Assembly (NCBI RefSeq): GCF_002741015.1
Contig: NZ_CP016616.1
Span: 4,373,501 to 4,437,500, forward strand
Direction: 5' to 3'
DNA: 64,000 nt
Source of the DNA: Microvirga ossetica
GTDB lineage: Bacteria; Pseudomonadota; Alphaproteobacteria; Rhizobiales; Beijerinckiaceae
Shown piece after piece: positions 32,686 through 42,804 of the stretch. The position numbers and the translations under genes were made by a program. Under the pieces are notes generated by a model. It was not told the DNA's origin and ran no database searches. It was given only the letters and a program-made list of their open reading frames with translations. The first letter of the stretch is position 1. Every line of letters begins with the position of its first letter.

Positions 32686-33483
32686 TCAACCCTTCTGCGA
32701 CAGGTGGTGCAGGACGATCCCGCTGGTGGTTGCGACATTCAGGGAATCGAAGCCGCCGCTCATGGGAATGGACACGGTCCTGGTCCGGGCGAGCAGGCCG
32801 GGCGGCAGGCCGGGTCCTTCTGCTCCGAGGAGCACGGCGGTCCGCCGGGCTGGCCTGATCTGTGAGAGAATCTCCTCGCCCGAGGGGGACAGCGCGATGA
32901 TCTCGAAGGAGGCCGCCTGAAGCGCTTCGACCATGGCATCCACTGATGGAACCCGCGTGAAGGGCACGACAAGCGCCCCGCCGACGGAGACGCGGATGGC
33001 CTTGCGATAGAGGGGGTCGCAGGTTTCCGGATCGAGCAGAACCGCGCTCGCACCAAAGGCCGCCGCATTGCGGAAGATCCCGCCGACATTGTCGTGATTG
33101 GCCAAGCCGATCAGCCCGACTACGAGGGCGCTTCCCGGCATCCTGGAGAGTAGTTCCTCGGCCGGCGGCAGCGGGGCGCGCCTGGCGACGGCGAGGACCC
33201 CTCGGTGGATCGGAAAGCCCACGATGGCATCCATGACCGCCCGGTTCGCAACATATACCGGAACCTCCGGAGGAAGCAGGGCCAATGCATCGCTCAAGCC
33301 GTTCAGCCTGCCTTCCGCCAGCAGAAGCGACTCGATCCTGAACCGGGATTGCTGCAACAGGACCCGGAGAACCACCTCGCCTTCCGCAACGAAACGATGC
33401 TGGCGCCCGACGAGATCGCGCTCGCGGATGGCGCGGTAATCCTCGATCCGCGGATCGTCGGGATCTGAAACGGCAATTGGCAT
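32686..33483 (-). CDS. TrmH/SpoU-family RNA methyltransferase
   Basis: 265 residues from ATG 33481-33483 with AAGGAA at four bases. An N-terminal substrate-binding region (RHRFVAEGEVVLRVLLQQ-like) precedes the knotted SPOUT domain: VVGLIGLANHDNVGGIFRNA, AVLLGAEGPGLPPG, and the C-terminal IPMSGGFDSLNVATTSGIVL. It would 2'-O-methylate a tRNA or rRNA ribose using SAM. It resembles the RlmB/TsnR group but is distinct from the rlmB-like gene at 37666. The target is unassigned. Confidence 0.87.
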   Translation of the reverse strand: MPIAVSDPDDPRIEDYRAIRERDLVGRQHRFVAEGEVVLRVLLQQSRFRIESLLLAEGRLNGLSDALALLPPEVPVYVANRAVMDAIVGFPIHRGVLAVARRAPLPPAEELLSRMPGSALVVGLIGLANHDNVGGIFRNAAAFGASAVLLDPETCDPLYRKAIRVSVGGALVVPFTRVPSVDAMVEALQAASFEIIALSPSGEEILSQIRPARRTAVLLGAEGPGLPPGLLARTRTVSIPMSGGFDSLNVATTSGIVLHHLSQKG

Positions 33484-33528
33484 CGAATTCCTTCGAGGTT
33501 CCGGCATCACCTGCCAGTTGCCTGTCTA

Positions 33529-33819
33529 ATGCGCGTTCCCGGCTTTGCCTATGCGGAGCCCGAGGGGAACAACGACTTTCCATTCCGGTCGGCCGTCACG
33601 GACAGTCGAGGTCGCCGGTGCGGTCCGCCGCAGGGAGAAGACATTGGATTGGGATATCGCCAAAGGTCGGGTTTGGGCCCCGTGATCTCCGGCGGGCCTT
33701 TGCTCATCGGCATTTTCATGGCCGTTTTCAGCGCGCGTCCCCGCAGGCTGACACAGAGCGAGCAGAAAGCAATCGATCGGGCTACGCACGAGAACCGGGG
33801 CGAGGAACAGGTGCACTGA
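33529..33819 (+). CDS. Possible small membrane protein (uncertain)
   Basis: A 96-codon frame whose second half looks protein-like: GLGPVISGGPLLIGIFMAVF (one hydrophobic span) followed by SARPRRLTQSEQKAIDRATH. No SD precedes ATG 33529, and the first 50 residues look unconstrained, so an internal start is possible. It is divergent from the TrmH gene. I do not recognise a family. Confidence 0.3.
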   Translation: MRVPGFAYAEPEGNNDFPFRSAVTDSRGRRCGPPQGEDIGLGYRQRSGLGPVISGGPLLIGIFMAVFSARPRRLTQSEQKAIDRATHENRGEEQVH

Positions 33820-33860
33820 AAATGCCGAGGGGTTCCGAAACCTCTATCGGGCAGAGGCGC

Positions 33861-34031
33861 CTATCGCCACCAAGCCGTAAGGCGTGACCGTCTGCGCCCG
33901 TCTGGCAGCGGATCGGACCTGATGGTGGCCAATCCCGCGATTTCCCGCGAAAGCCGCTGTGACATGATCCCCGCGATGATGGCGGAAGCCAAGGCGGCCG
34001 AGCCCATGATGTTCAGCAGCACGATGTCCAT
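33861..34031 (-). CDS. Small membrane-anchored protein (56 aa)
   Basis: ATG 34029-34031 has GGAGG five bases upstream, while the ATG four codons earlier overlaps this SD. The product MDIVLLNIMGSAALASAIIA begins with one hydrophobic span, residues 2-24, then MSQRLSREIAGLATIRS and a basic tail. Such single-span proteins of unknown function are common in rhizobia. Support is the SD plus the protein-like composition. Confidence 0.5.
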   Translation of the reverse strand: MDIVLLNIMGSAALASAIIAGIMSQRLSREIAGLATIRSDPLPDGRRRSRLTAWWR

Positions 34032-34255
34032 ATGCGCCTCCATGACCCCTGAGGCGGAGCGTATGCTTCATCGGCAGGAAAGCGTCTTGGGCAGGTGGGC
34101 TACCTCGGCGGATGGCACCTTTGGTGGGGGAGGGGAGCGAAGGGAAACGCACGCTGATTCCACAGAAATACCCCAGCCGAGACGTCCTCCGGTTGAGGTG
34201 CTGCATTGGTCAAAGCGTTGAGGAAAATCGGGCCGATTGATTCGACCGGCAGAGT

Positions 34256-34549
34256 TCAGCCGCCTTCGCCTGGAAAAGAGGCGCGATACCGCAAGCGCAG
34301 TTCCTCTGCGGCTTCCTGAAGAGGGAGTCTCAGCTCTTGGGAGCGGGATAGAATGTCCTGCTTCACGAAGTCCTTGAGATCCTCCTCGGCGCCGCTGCCA
34401 TCCAGCCGCTCCAGCTCAATCGCAGTCCTTTTGTCCATGCATTCCAGAGCGTTGAGAAGATAGTGCAGCTTTGCTTCAATGTCTGAAGTCGGTACCGCCG
34501 GGAAAGTATCCGCGACAAGGTCCGTCTGGGACTTGAGCTTATATTCCAT
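34256..34549 (-). CDS. Hypothetical acidic protein (97 aa)
   Basis: ATG 34547-34549 follows GGGGAA. The protein is soluble, largely helical and acidic (IEAKLHYLLNALECMDKRTA, EEDLKDFVKQDILSRSQELR). No motif or family is recognised. It is monocistronic, with an AT-rich region upstream (34610-34760). The codon pattern and SD favour a real gene. Confidence 0.6.
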   Translation of the reverse strand: MEYKLKSQTDLVADTFPAVPTSDIEAKLHYLLNALECMDKRTAIELERLDGSGAEEDLKDFVKQDILSRSQELRLPLQEAAEELRLRYRASFPGEGG

Positions 34550-34826
34550 GCCATTCCCCTGTTGTTAGAAGCTCGCATGGCCAGCCTGGGCCGTGGGGGA
34601 AGCATGAGGGCATGAGGCCTGAGGGTTCGCAATCCCGAATTCTGCGATTAATACTTCATGAGTATTCGCTCGTTACAGCCCAAGCTTGGCTATTTCCAAG
34701 ATTAAACGTAGTTTTATTTCATTATCATTTGTTAAAGCGCGACTGCTCCGGAAATTGCTGCCAAGGTTAACCGCAGATTAGCTTTCTCGGAGCAGGTTGG
34801 AGGCTGGATTTCGGAGGAGCCTCGCT

Positions 34827-34943
34827 ATGCGTCATCTCAAGACCTGCCTCGGCCTCGTCGTCGCCGCCAGCGTGCTCGCGCCCTTCCTGACCTTGTCGGC
34901 TTACGCGGCGACGATCGTCGTTGCGGCTATGGTCGCTCCGTAG
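34827..34943 (+). CDS. Very small exported or membrane peptide (38 aa)
   Basis: ATG 34827 is preceded by GGAGGAG eight bases upstream, and the frame ends at TAG 34941-34943. The peptide reads MRHLKTCLGLVVAASVLAPF then LTLSAYAATIVVAAMVAP: a basic start, a hydrophobic core, and a possible signal peptidase site at AYA-A. If cleaved, only about 11 hydrophobic residues remain, so it may act as a membrane peptide. The SD is among the best in this region. The function is unknown. Confidence 0.55.
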   Translation: MRHLKTCLGLVVAASVLAPFLTLSAYAATIVVAAMVAP

Positions 34944-35107
34944 GGATCGTCCTGCCGCCCGAAGCCATTCCGCTCTCTTTGAAGTGCCGGAAACCTCACA
35001 GGCTGTTCGGAAAGACGGCGGCCGCGCCGTGCATGTCGTTTCTGAAGGGAACGTGCGCCTCGGATGCGTTCCGCCTTGCGGGCCAATCCACAAATGGTGG
35101 GGAATGG

Positions 35108-35179
35108 TGCCGGTGGAGAGGATCGAACTCCCGACCTTCGGTTTACAAAACCGCTGCACTACCGCTGTGCTACACCGGC
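35108..35179 (-). tRNA. tRNA-Thr (anticodon UGU)
   Basis: Read on the minus strand: acceptor GCCGGTG / CACCGGC with discriminator A, D arm GCAC-AGCGGTA-GTGC, anticodon loop TTTGTAA (anticodon TGT), T arm GGGAG-TTCGATC-CTCTCC. CCA is not encoded. The gap 34944-35107 before it shows nothing else. Confidence 0.92.
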
Positions 35180-35318
35180 TGACGCTACGCGTGGTCAGGT
35201 AGCAGTCTGCGAAGCGGGACGCAAGTTCCGTACAAATGGAAATATTAAGTGTTCCAGCACACCGAAACCAACTCTCGAATCTGGAATTGTTACGTCGACT
35301 GATCGAGGAGTTGGTGTG

Positions 35319-35630
35319 ATGAAGGCCTCAGGGGCTTCGTATAAGGCAAGAAAATCTGCGTTTGGCGGAAGTTTTAAGGTTCTCGCTGTGCTGGCTGTTG
35401 CCGTGGCCTGCGGCCTGGCTTCGGAGAGCGCCGTCGCAGCTCATCCCGGCCACGGCGAAGCGGCCAAGCCGGTCAAGGAGGCGACAACTCCTGTCGCGGC
35501 GAAGGATGTCGAGACCACGTCCTCGATCGGGATGAATGTCGCGGGCGATCCATACTGCAATGTCTCTCGGAAGCGTCTTTTCGTGGAAGGCGAGGGCTGG
35601 ATCGTCCGTCGCGTCACGACCTGCTACTGA
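35319..35630 (+). CDS. Small exported protein with C-terminal cysteine pair (103 aa)
   Basis: ATG 35319 follows GAGGAG. A long positively charged start leads into a hydrophobic segment (FKVLAVLAVAVACGLASESA) with likely cleavage at AVAA-HPGHG. The mature part is short, with a low-complexity linker and then a conserved-looking end: DPYCNVSRKRLFVEGEGWIV followed by RRVTTCY. The two cysteines there could form a disulfide. It is probably periplasmic; no function is known to me. A bidirectional terminator follows. Confidence 0.7.
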   Translation: MKASGASYKARKSAFGGSFKVLAVLAVAVACGLASESAVAAHPGHGEAAKPVKEATTPVAAKDVETTSSIGMNVAGDPYCNVSRKRLFVEGEGWIVRRVTTCY

Positions 35631-35660
35631 GCGCAAGTTTACGCAGAGTGGAAAATGAAA

Positions 35661-35688
35661 AGCCCCGCCTCGCGGCGGGGCTTTCCTT
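35661..35688. terminator. Bidirectional intrinsic terminator
   Basis: The stem AGCCCCGCC / GGCGGGGCT with loop TCGC is flanked by TTCCTTT on the + side and, on the minus strand, TTTCATTTTCC. It serves the small exported protein gene (+) and the convergent MFS gene (-), whose stop is at 35712. Confidence 0.85.
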
Positions 35689-35711
35689 TGTTGGGTATGG
35701 ACCCGAGAGGC

Positions 35712-37430
35712 TTAGCGCCTGGCGTCGAGCCCGTCGAAGGTCAGGATATCCCGGTCCTTGGTCTCCGGCACGAAGAGAAGGCCGACCACGAAGGTCACCA
35801 GGGCGATCACGATCGGGTACCAGAGGCCGTAGTAGATGTCGCCGGTGGCTGCCACCATCGCGAAGGCCGTCGGAGGCAGGAGTCCACCGAACCAGCCGTT
35901 GGCGATGTGGTAGGGCAGGGACATCGCGGTGTAGCGGATGCGGGTGGGGAAGAACTCCACCAGAGCCGCCGCGATCGGGCCGTAGACCATCGTGACGTAG
36001 ATCACGAGGATCGTCAGGATGCCGATGGCCTTGAGGGCCTGAGCGTTGCCGAGGGCGTCGAAGAAGCCGCCGACCTTCAGGATGGTCGGATCGCCTGCCT
36101 TCGGATAACCCGCTTCCGCCGCAGCATTCGTGAACGCCGTGATGTTGGCCGGGATCGCCGCAGCGATCGGGACTTCCTTGCCGTTGAAGGTCACCTTCGG
36201 GGCGGTGCCGGGGGCAGCGGGAACGAGTTCATACTTGACCGCTGAACGGGCGAGCGACACGCGAGCGATATCGCAAGGCGCGGTGAAGGTACGAATACCC
36301 ACCGGGTCGAACACCGAGCCACAGGTGGCCGGATCGGCCACGACCTGAACCTTCGCCGTCTCAAGAGCCTGGTTGAGGCGCGGGCTGACCACGCTCGTGA
36401 GGGCGCCGAAGAGCGGGAAGTAGGTGATGGCTGCGATCAGACAGCCGCCGAGGATCACCGGCTTGCGGCCGATCTTGTCCGACAGCGCGCCGAAGAAGAC
36501 GAAGCCGCCGGTACCGATGATCAGCGACCAGGCAATCAGCACGTTTGAGGTGAGCAGGTCGACCTTCAGGATGCTCTGGATGAAGAACAGGGCGTAGAAC
36601 TGGCCCGTGTACCACACCACGGCCTGACCGATGGCAAGACCGATCAGGGCGATGAGCACCATCTTGAGGTTGCTCCATTGGCCGAAAGCTTCCTTCAGCG
36701 GCGCCTTCGACTGCGTGCCCTCGTCCTTCATCTTCTTGAAGGCCGGGGATTCGTGCATCTGGAGACGAATCCAGACCGAGATGGCGAGCAGGACTACCGA
36801 GAGAAGGAACGGAATGCGCCAGCCGGCGATCGGCCAGCCTTCACCGGTCTGGAAGCCCTGTTCGCCCATCCAGGTGCGGAGCACGAGGATGACGACGAGG
36901 GAGAGCAGCAGGCCGACGGTCGCCGTGATCTGGATGAAGCTGGTGTAGAAGCCGCGACGACCCACGGGAGCGTGCTCGGCCACGTAGACCGCTGCACCGC
37001 CGTACTCGCCGCCGAGCGCGAGGCCCTGGAGCATGCGGAGCGCGATCAGGACCACCGGTGCGACCCAGCCGATCTGAGCGTAGCTCGGCAGAAGGCCGAC
37101 CAGGAAGGTCGAGAAACCCATGATCAGGATCGTGACGAGGAAGGTGTATTTCCGGCCGACGAGATCGCCGATGCGGCCGAAGAAGATGGCGCCGAAGGGG
37201 CGCACCAGGAAGCCGGCCGCGAAGGCCAGGAGCGCGAAGACGTTGCGGGTCGTCACGTCGAACGCGGAGAAGAACTGCGCGCCGATGATCGTGGCGAGAG
37301 AGCCGTAAAGATAGAAATCGTACCATTCGAAGACGGTACCGAGCGAAGAGGCCAGGATGACCTTCTTCTCCTCCCGCGTCATCGGCCGCGCCGCGGCGGC
37401 CGAATGAGGCGTTGTTGCTGCTGTTGCCAT
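35712..37430 (-). CDS. MFS metabolite:H+ symporter with a large soluble insert (572 aa)
   Basis: ATG 37428-37430 with AAGGGAA upstream is preferred to the ATG five codons earlier, which overlaps the SD. The N-terminus has the MHS signature SSLGTVFEWYDFYLYGSLA, and the loop 2-3 motif is FGRIGDLVGRKYTF. Twelve helices are expected. Residues 349-466, between helices 8 and 9, form a soluble insert of about 115 residues with Cys370 and Cys386 (ADPATCGSVFDPVGIRTFTA). Typical KgtP/ProP-like carriers lack this and are about 430-450 residues. The substrate is probably an organic acid or osmolyte. Confidence 0.87.
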   Translation of the reverse strand: MATAATTPHSAAAARPMTREEKKVILASSLGTVFEWYDFYLYGSLATIIGAQFFSAFDVTTRNVFALLAFAAGFLVRPFGAIFFGRIGDLVGRKYTFLVTILIMGFSTFLVGLLPSYAQIGWVAPVVLIALRMLQGLALGGEYGGAAVYVAEHAPVGRRGFYTSFIQITATVGLLLSLVVILVLRTWMGEQGFQTGEGWPIAGWRIPFLLSVVLLAISVWIRLQMHESPAFKKMKDEGTQSKAPLKEAFGQWSNLKMVLIALIGLAIGQAVVWYTGQFYALFFIQSILKVDLLTSNVLIAWSLIIGTGGFVFFGALSDKIGRKPVILGGCLIAAITYFPLFGALTSVVSPRLNQALETAKVQVVADPATCGSVFDPVGIRTFTAPCDIARVSLARSAVKYELVPAAPGTAPKVTFNGKEVPIAAAIPANITAFTNAAAEAGYPKAGDPTILKVGGFFDALGNAQALKAIGILTILVIYVTMVYGPIAAALVEFFPTRIRYTAMSLPYHIANGWFGGLLPPTAFAMVAATGDIYYGLWYPIVIALVTFVVGLLFVPETKDRDILTFDGLDARR

Positions 37431-37665
37431 AAGGTTCCCTTCCATTCATGCCCGGTGATCCGGGTTCTGAGCCCGAAAGCCAGCTTGGCCGACTTTGGGC
37501 TGAGGCATCGTGACTGCGCAGGGCAGTCAAGAATTCCATCGAACGGGAGGCTAACTCCGGCCTTTCTTTCCACAATTCACAATTGGTATTTGCGACTTCA
37601 GTCTAAGAAGAGGTAGATTTTAGGCAAAAACCTAGAAAAATCAATTGGTTGGAGTCGCATTCACG

Positions 37666-38487
37666 CTACTTCGCAGTTGTCCTGGCAGCGCCCTTAACCA
37701 CAGCATAAAGGCTGATCGCGGCGGCATTGGAAACGTTCAGGCTCTTGATGGCCCCGGGCATGTCGAGCCGGCCGATCACGTCGCAGCAATCACGGGTCCT
37801 CTGGCGCAGGCCCTTGCCCTCCGATCCCAGCACCAGGACGACGGGCAGGGTGATCGGCACCTCGTCCAGATTCGTCTCGCCGGTGGAATCGAGGCCGATT
37901 CGCTGGAAGCCGCGCTCTCCCAGGGCCGTGAGCGCGTCGCCGAGATTGCGCACGATCATGAAAGGCACGTGCTCGAGGCCTCCGGAGGCGGATTTCGCCA
38001 GGACGCCTGTCGCCGCCGGGCTGTGCCGGGCCGTCGTGATGATGGCCTCCACATCGAAGGCCGCAGCCGTGCGGACGATGGCGCCCACATTGTGCGGGTC
38101 GGTGATCTGGTCGAGAGCCAGAACCACGCGGGTGCCGCTCAGGGTGTCGACTGAGGGCGAGGGCAGGGGATCGGCCTCGGCGTAGAGCCCCTGGTGGACC
38201 GCATCGGGCTCGAGAAGCCGGTTGATCTCGTCCGGCCGGACGATCTCAGGTTCGATAGGCAGGGTGCCCAGCTCCTCGCTCAGACGTCGGGCGGAGTTCT
38301 CCGTCGCCAGGATCCGGCGAATCGTTCGCTTTCCGTTCCGTAATGCTTCGGCGACCGGGTGCCAGCCGTACAGGATCGTGGTGTCGATCTCGAAGTTCGG
38401 GCGCCGGGCGTATGGATCGCGGCGGCCGGATTTCCCGTGAGGACGCTGGAATTTCGGCTTGCGGGACGGGAAAGGGCGATCGCTCAT
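37666..38487 (-). CDS. rlmB: 23S rRNA (guanosine 2'-O) methyltransferase, RlmB-like
   Basis: 273 residues from ATG 38485-38487 (MSDRPFPSRKPKFQRPHGKS, a basic arm). Then ILYGWHPVAEALRNGKRTIR, the L30e-like substrate-binding domain, and the SPOUT knot: VVLALDQITDPHNVGAIVRT, VLVLGSEGKGLRQRTRDCCD, IPMPGAIKSLNVSNA-type motif LDMPGAIKSLNVSNAAAISL. In E. coli RlmB methylates G2251 of 23S rRNA. It is located just upstream of, and divergent from, the tRNA-tuf operon. The gap 37431-37665 has nothing recognised. Confidence 0.9.
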   Translation of the reverse strand: MSDRPFPSRKPKFQRPHGKSGRRDPYARRPNFEIDTTILYGWHPVAEALRNGKRTIRRILATENSARRLSEELGTLPIEPEIVRPDEINRLLEPDAVHQGLYAEADPLPSPSVDTLSGTRVVLALDQITDPHNVGAIVRTAAAFDVEAIITTARHSPAATGVLAKSASGGLEHVPFMIVRNLGDALTALGERGFQRIGLDSTGETNLDEVPITLPVVLVLGSEGKGLRQRTRDCCDVIGRLDMPGAIKSLNVSNAAAISLYAVVKGAARTTAK

Positions 38488-38572
38488 AGCGGTTGGATCT
38501 CGGTTGAAACGGAACGGGCAATAGCACAGAGCCGGCCCGTTCACGACCCATCCATTTCATAACGCTTTGAGG

Positions 38573-38601
38573 TTGACACCGGTCATCCGCCTCACCATAA
38601 G
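38573..38601 (+). promoter_or_regulatory. Sigma-70-type promoter of the tRNA-Tyr/tuf operon
   Basis: TTGACA (38573-38578), 17-base spacer, CATAAG (38596-38601). The -35 is a perfect consensus. It lies 78 bases before tRNA-Tyr, the first gene of the tRNA-Tyr, tRNA-Gly, tuf, tRNA-Trp, secE, nusG series. Confidence 0.7.
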
Positions 38602-38678
38602 AGCGCCACGGAACGCCGGCCTCGCGGCAGGCGGTCCGCAGAACGGCCTCGGCGTTTTGCGTTCGGGTTGGGTTCTAA

Positions 38679-38763
38679 GGGGGAATGTCCCGAGCGGCAA
38701 AGGGGGCGGACTGTAAATCCGCTGGCTATGCCTTCGTAGGTTCGAGTCCTACTTCCCCCACCA
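38679..38763 (+). tRNA. tRNA-Tyr (anticodon GUA)
   Basis: Acceptor GGGGGAA / TTCCCCC with an encoded CCA. The anticodon loop is CTGTAAA (GTA) within GCGGA…TCCGC. A long variable arm is present, as expected for tyrosine. The T arm contains GGTTCGAGTCC. Confidence 0.95.
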
Positions 38764-38780
38764 CCCAATCAGATGGGCAT

Positions 38781-38854
38781 GCGGGTGTAGCTCAATGGTA
38801 GAGCAGCAGCCTTCCAAGCTGAATACGAGGGTTCGATTCCCTTCACCCGCTCCA
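38781..38854 (+). tRNA. tRNA-Gly (anticodon UCC)
   Basis: Acceptor GCGGGTG / CACCCGC, discriminator T, encoded CCA. Anticodon loop CTTCCAA (TCC) in CAGC…GCTG. D arm GCTCAATGGTAGAGC. It lies 17 bases after tRNA-Tyr; tRNA-Tyr, tRNA-Gly, tuf resembles the tufB operon order of enterobacteria. Confidence 0.95.
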
Positions 38855-39087
38855 CCATCTTCGACGCTTTCAGCTTAGCTTGTAATTTCGGCCCTCAATG
38901 CCTTTATACAGGCCGAAAGGTCCCGGTGACGAGGTGTTCGCCGAACCGTTTCCCGGCATGGCCCGCGGGGAGGGGTCCGAGGCATTCCGTTCTGCAATGT
39001 CGAAATTGGCTCTTGCACAAAGAGCCTAACCGCAATATCGGACGCCCCTGGGTTTTTTGTTCCTGGCCTCTGTGAAGGTAGAGATCG

Positions 39088-40278
<1,191 letters not shown>

Positions 40279-40319
40279 TCGATCCAGGTGGCGGTCCGCC
40301 GCCACCTGTTGACCGCCGG

Positions 40320-40396
40320 AGGAGTGTAGCTCAATCGGCTAGAGCACCGGTCTCCAAAACCGGGGGTTGGGGGTTCGAGTCCCTCCACTCCTGCCA
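40320..40396 (+). tRNA. tRNA-Trp (anticodon CCA)
   Basis: Acceptor AGGAGTG / CACTCCT with discriminator G and encoded CCA. Anticodon loop TCTCCAAAA region gives CCA within CCGG…CCGG. It sits 41 bases after tuf and before secE, a common position for tRNA-Trp. Confidence 0.95.
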
Positions 40397-40400
40397 GCGG

Positions 40401-40429
40401 TCGACAAAGCGGGCGTTTTGCGTTAGAGA
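40401..40429 (+). promoter_or_regulatory. Candidate promoter for secE-nusG
   Basis: TCGACA (40401-40406), 17-base spacer, TAGAGA (40424-40429). The same -10 hexamer occurs in the rpsL promoter. Downstream, before secE, a 10-base-stem hairpin GGCGCGAGGC / GCCTCGCGCC (40455-40485) has no U-tract and may be a processing or pause structure. Confidence 0.5.
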
Positions 40430-40557
40430 GCGCCCCGCAGATGGTTTATTAGGTGGCGCGAGGCTTGAAAAAGCAGCCTCGCGCCCCTTCAATTTGGGCT
40501 CAAGCGTGCCCTAGAGGACGTTCGCAGCCGCTCTTGCGGTGGCGCGGGCGCAGGAAA

Positions 40558-40758
40558 ATGGCGAAGACGAACCCGTTCGATTTCATACAGCAGGTCCGCT
40601 CGGAAGCCGCGAAGGTGACATGGCCGACGCGCAAAGAGACCATGATCACGACCGCTATGGTGTTCGTGATGGTCGTGGTGGCGAGCCTCTTCTTCCTGGT
40701 CGTAGACCAGGTGATCGGCTGGGGCGTCCGCTCGGTCCTTCTCGGGCTTGGCGGTTAA
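40558..40758 (+). CDS. secE: Preprotein translocase subunit SecE
   Basis: 66 residues from ATG 40558 (SD AGGAAA). Short single-span form: FDFIQQVRSEAAKVTWPTRK, the conserved amphipathic helix with KVTWPT, then one membrane helix (AMVFVMVVVASLFFLVVDQV). It stabilises SecY in the inner-membrane translocon. The stop lies 12 bases before nusG; secE-nusG is the usual order. Confidence 0.95.
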   Translation: MAKTNPFDFIQQVRSEAAKVTWPTRKETMITTAMVFVMVVVASLFFLVVDQVIGWGVRSVLLGLGG

Positions 40759-40770
40759 GGGGCGGATGCA

Positions 40771-41304
40771 ATGACGAAGCGTTGGTATATCGTCCACGCC
40801 TATTCGAACTTCGAGAACAAGGTCGCCCAGTCGATCAAGGATCAGGCGGCACAGCGCGGCCTTGAGGACAAGTTCGACGAGGTCATGGTGCCGACCGAGA
40901 AGGTCGTCGAGGTGCGCCGCGGCCGCAAGGTCGACACCGAGCGCAAGTTCTTCCCGGGCTACGTCCTGGTGAAGTGCGACCTGACCGACGAGGTTTACCA
41001 CCTCATCAAGAATACGCCGAAGGTGACGGGCTTCCTGGGCGCCGACAAGTCCAAGCCGGTTCCGATCCCGGATCGCGAGGCCGAGCGGATCAAGGGGCAG
41101 GTGGCCGAGGGTGTCGACCATCCGAAGCCCTCCGTCAGCTTCGAGGTCGGCGAGCAGGTCCGCGTCTCCGACGGGCCCTTCGCATCGTTCAACGGCGTCG
41201 TCGAGGAAGTCGACCACGCCCGGGCCCGCCTCAAGGTGGCGGTGTCCATCTTCGGCCGCGCCACGCCGGTCGAACTCGAATACGCTCAGGTCGAGAAGGT
41301 CTGA
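40771..41304 (+). CDS. nusG: Transcription termination/antitermination factor NusG
   Basis: 177 residues. NGN domain: KRWYIVHAYSNFENKVAQSI … FFPGYVLVKCDLTDEVYHLI, with VTGFLG; KOW domain: GEQVRVSDGPFASFNGVVEE. Binds RNA polymerase, couples transcription with translation and assists Rho. It is of normal length and lies between secE and the L11/L1 genes. Confidence 0.97.
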   Translation: MTKRWYIVHAYSNFENKVAQSIKDQAAQRGLEDKFDEVMVPTEKVVEVRRGRKVDTERKFFPGYVLVKCDLTDEVYHLIKNTPKVTGFLGADKSKPVPIPDREAERIKGQVAEGVDHPKPSVSFEVGEQVRVSDGPFASFNGVVEEVDHARARLKVAVSIFGRATPVELEYAQVEKV

Positions 41305-41311
41305 TCGTCTC

Positions 41312-41342
41312 GGGAAGTGGCACCTGTATGGTGACACTTCCC
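41312..41342 (+). promoter_or_regulatory. Hairpin in the rplK leader
   Basis: GGGAAGTG … CACTTCCC with an inner CACC / GGTG stem, 8 bases after nusG in the 174-base gap before rplK. There is no U-tract. In E. coli L1 represses translation through the rplK leader; whether this hairpin is part of such a site is inference. Confidence 0.35.
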
Positions 41343-41478
41343 AGGTTCCCCGACAGGGGAGCTTTCATCCGCGGGAGGTCTGCCCGGTCGCCAACCGGGA
41401 GCTTCAGGCCGCACCGCGATCTGCAACTGCCATGCCGCTCGGTTGGCGCCGGGCGGGTGGTCCATTGGGAGCAGTCCT

Positions 41479-41907
41479 ATGGCAAAGAAAATCTCGGGCT
41501 ACGTTAAGCTTCAAGTGCCCGCAGGCGCAGCCAACCCGTCGCCGCCGATCGGTCCGGCGCTCGGTCAGCGCGGCCTGAATATCATGGAATTCTGCAAGGC
41601 CTTCAACGCGAAGACCGCGCAGATGGAGAAGGGCACCCCGATCCCGGTGATCATCACCGCGTATCAGGATCGTTCCTTCACCTTCGAGATGAAGCAGCCC
41701 CCGGTCTCGTACTGGCTCAAGAAGGCCGCGAAGATCGACAAGGGTTCGCAGACCCCCGGCAAGGGCGGCAATGTCGGCCGCGTGACCCGCGACCAGATCC
41801 GCGAGATCGCCGAGAAGAAGATGGTCGATCTCAACTGCGACACCGTTGAATCCGCCATGGCCATGATCGAGGGCTCCGCGCGCTCGATGGGCATGGAAGT
41901 GGCGTAA
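41479..41907 (+). CDS. rplK: 50S ribosomal protein L11
   Basis: 142 residues from ATG 41479 ([20 protein letters not shown]). Carries the proline-rich N-terminal hinge [20 protein letters not shown], where thiostrepton acts in other bacteria, and the C-terminal RNA-binding domain with [21 protein letters not shown]11 forms the GTPase-associated centre with L10/L7-L12. The next gene, rplA, starts 10 bases later. Confidence 0.97.
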   Translation: MAKKISGYVKLQVPAGAANPSPPIGPALGQRGLNIMEFCKAFNAKTAQMEKGTPIPVIITAYQDRSFTFEMKQPPVSYWLKKAAKIDKGSQTPGKGGNVGRVTRDQIREIAEKKMVDLNCDTVESAMAMIEGSARSMGMEVA

Positions 41908-41917
41908 GGAGGGCATG

Positions 41918-42619
<702 letters not shown>

Positions 42620-42644
42620 CGAAGCCCGTTTCCAGACAATCGAG

Positions 42645-42676
42645 AAAGCCCGGCCTTCGTGCCGGGCTTTTTCTTT
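42645..42676 (+). terminator. Intrinsic terminator after rplA
   Basis: The stem AAAGCCCGGC / GCCGGGCTTT with a six-base loop is followed by TTCTTTT. It separates the rplKA transcript from the YciI gene. Confidence 0.9.
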
Positions 42677-42804
42677 TCCGAGTCCCATTTCTGACCGTCC
42701 TGGTGCAAAAAAAGTTTCGACGGGATGTCGATCCGGCCGATGTCCGTTCGTCGTAGGAACAGGAGAGCCCATGCGGCCTCCCTGGATCACAAGGAGATGA
42801 GACG

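Noticed and set aside
38860..39087. Regulatory RNA between tRNA-Gly and tuf
   Set aside because: No strong hairpin or terminator was seen; nothing beyond a normal leader can be supported.
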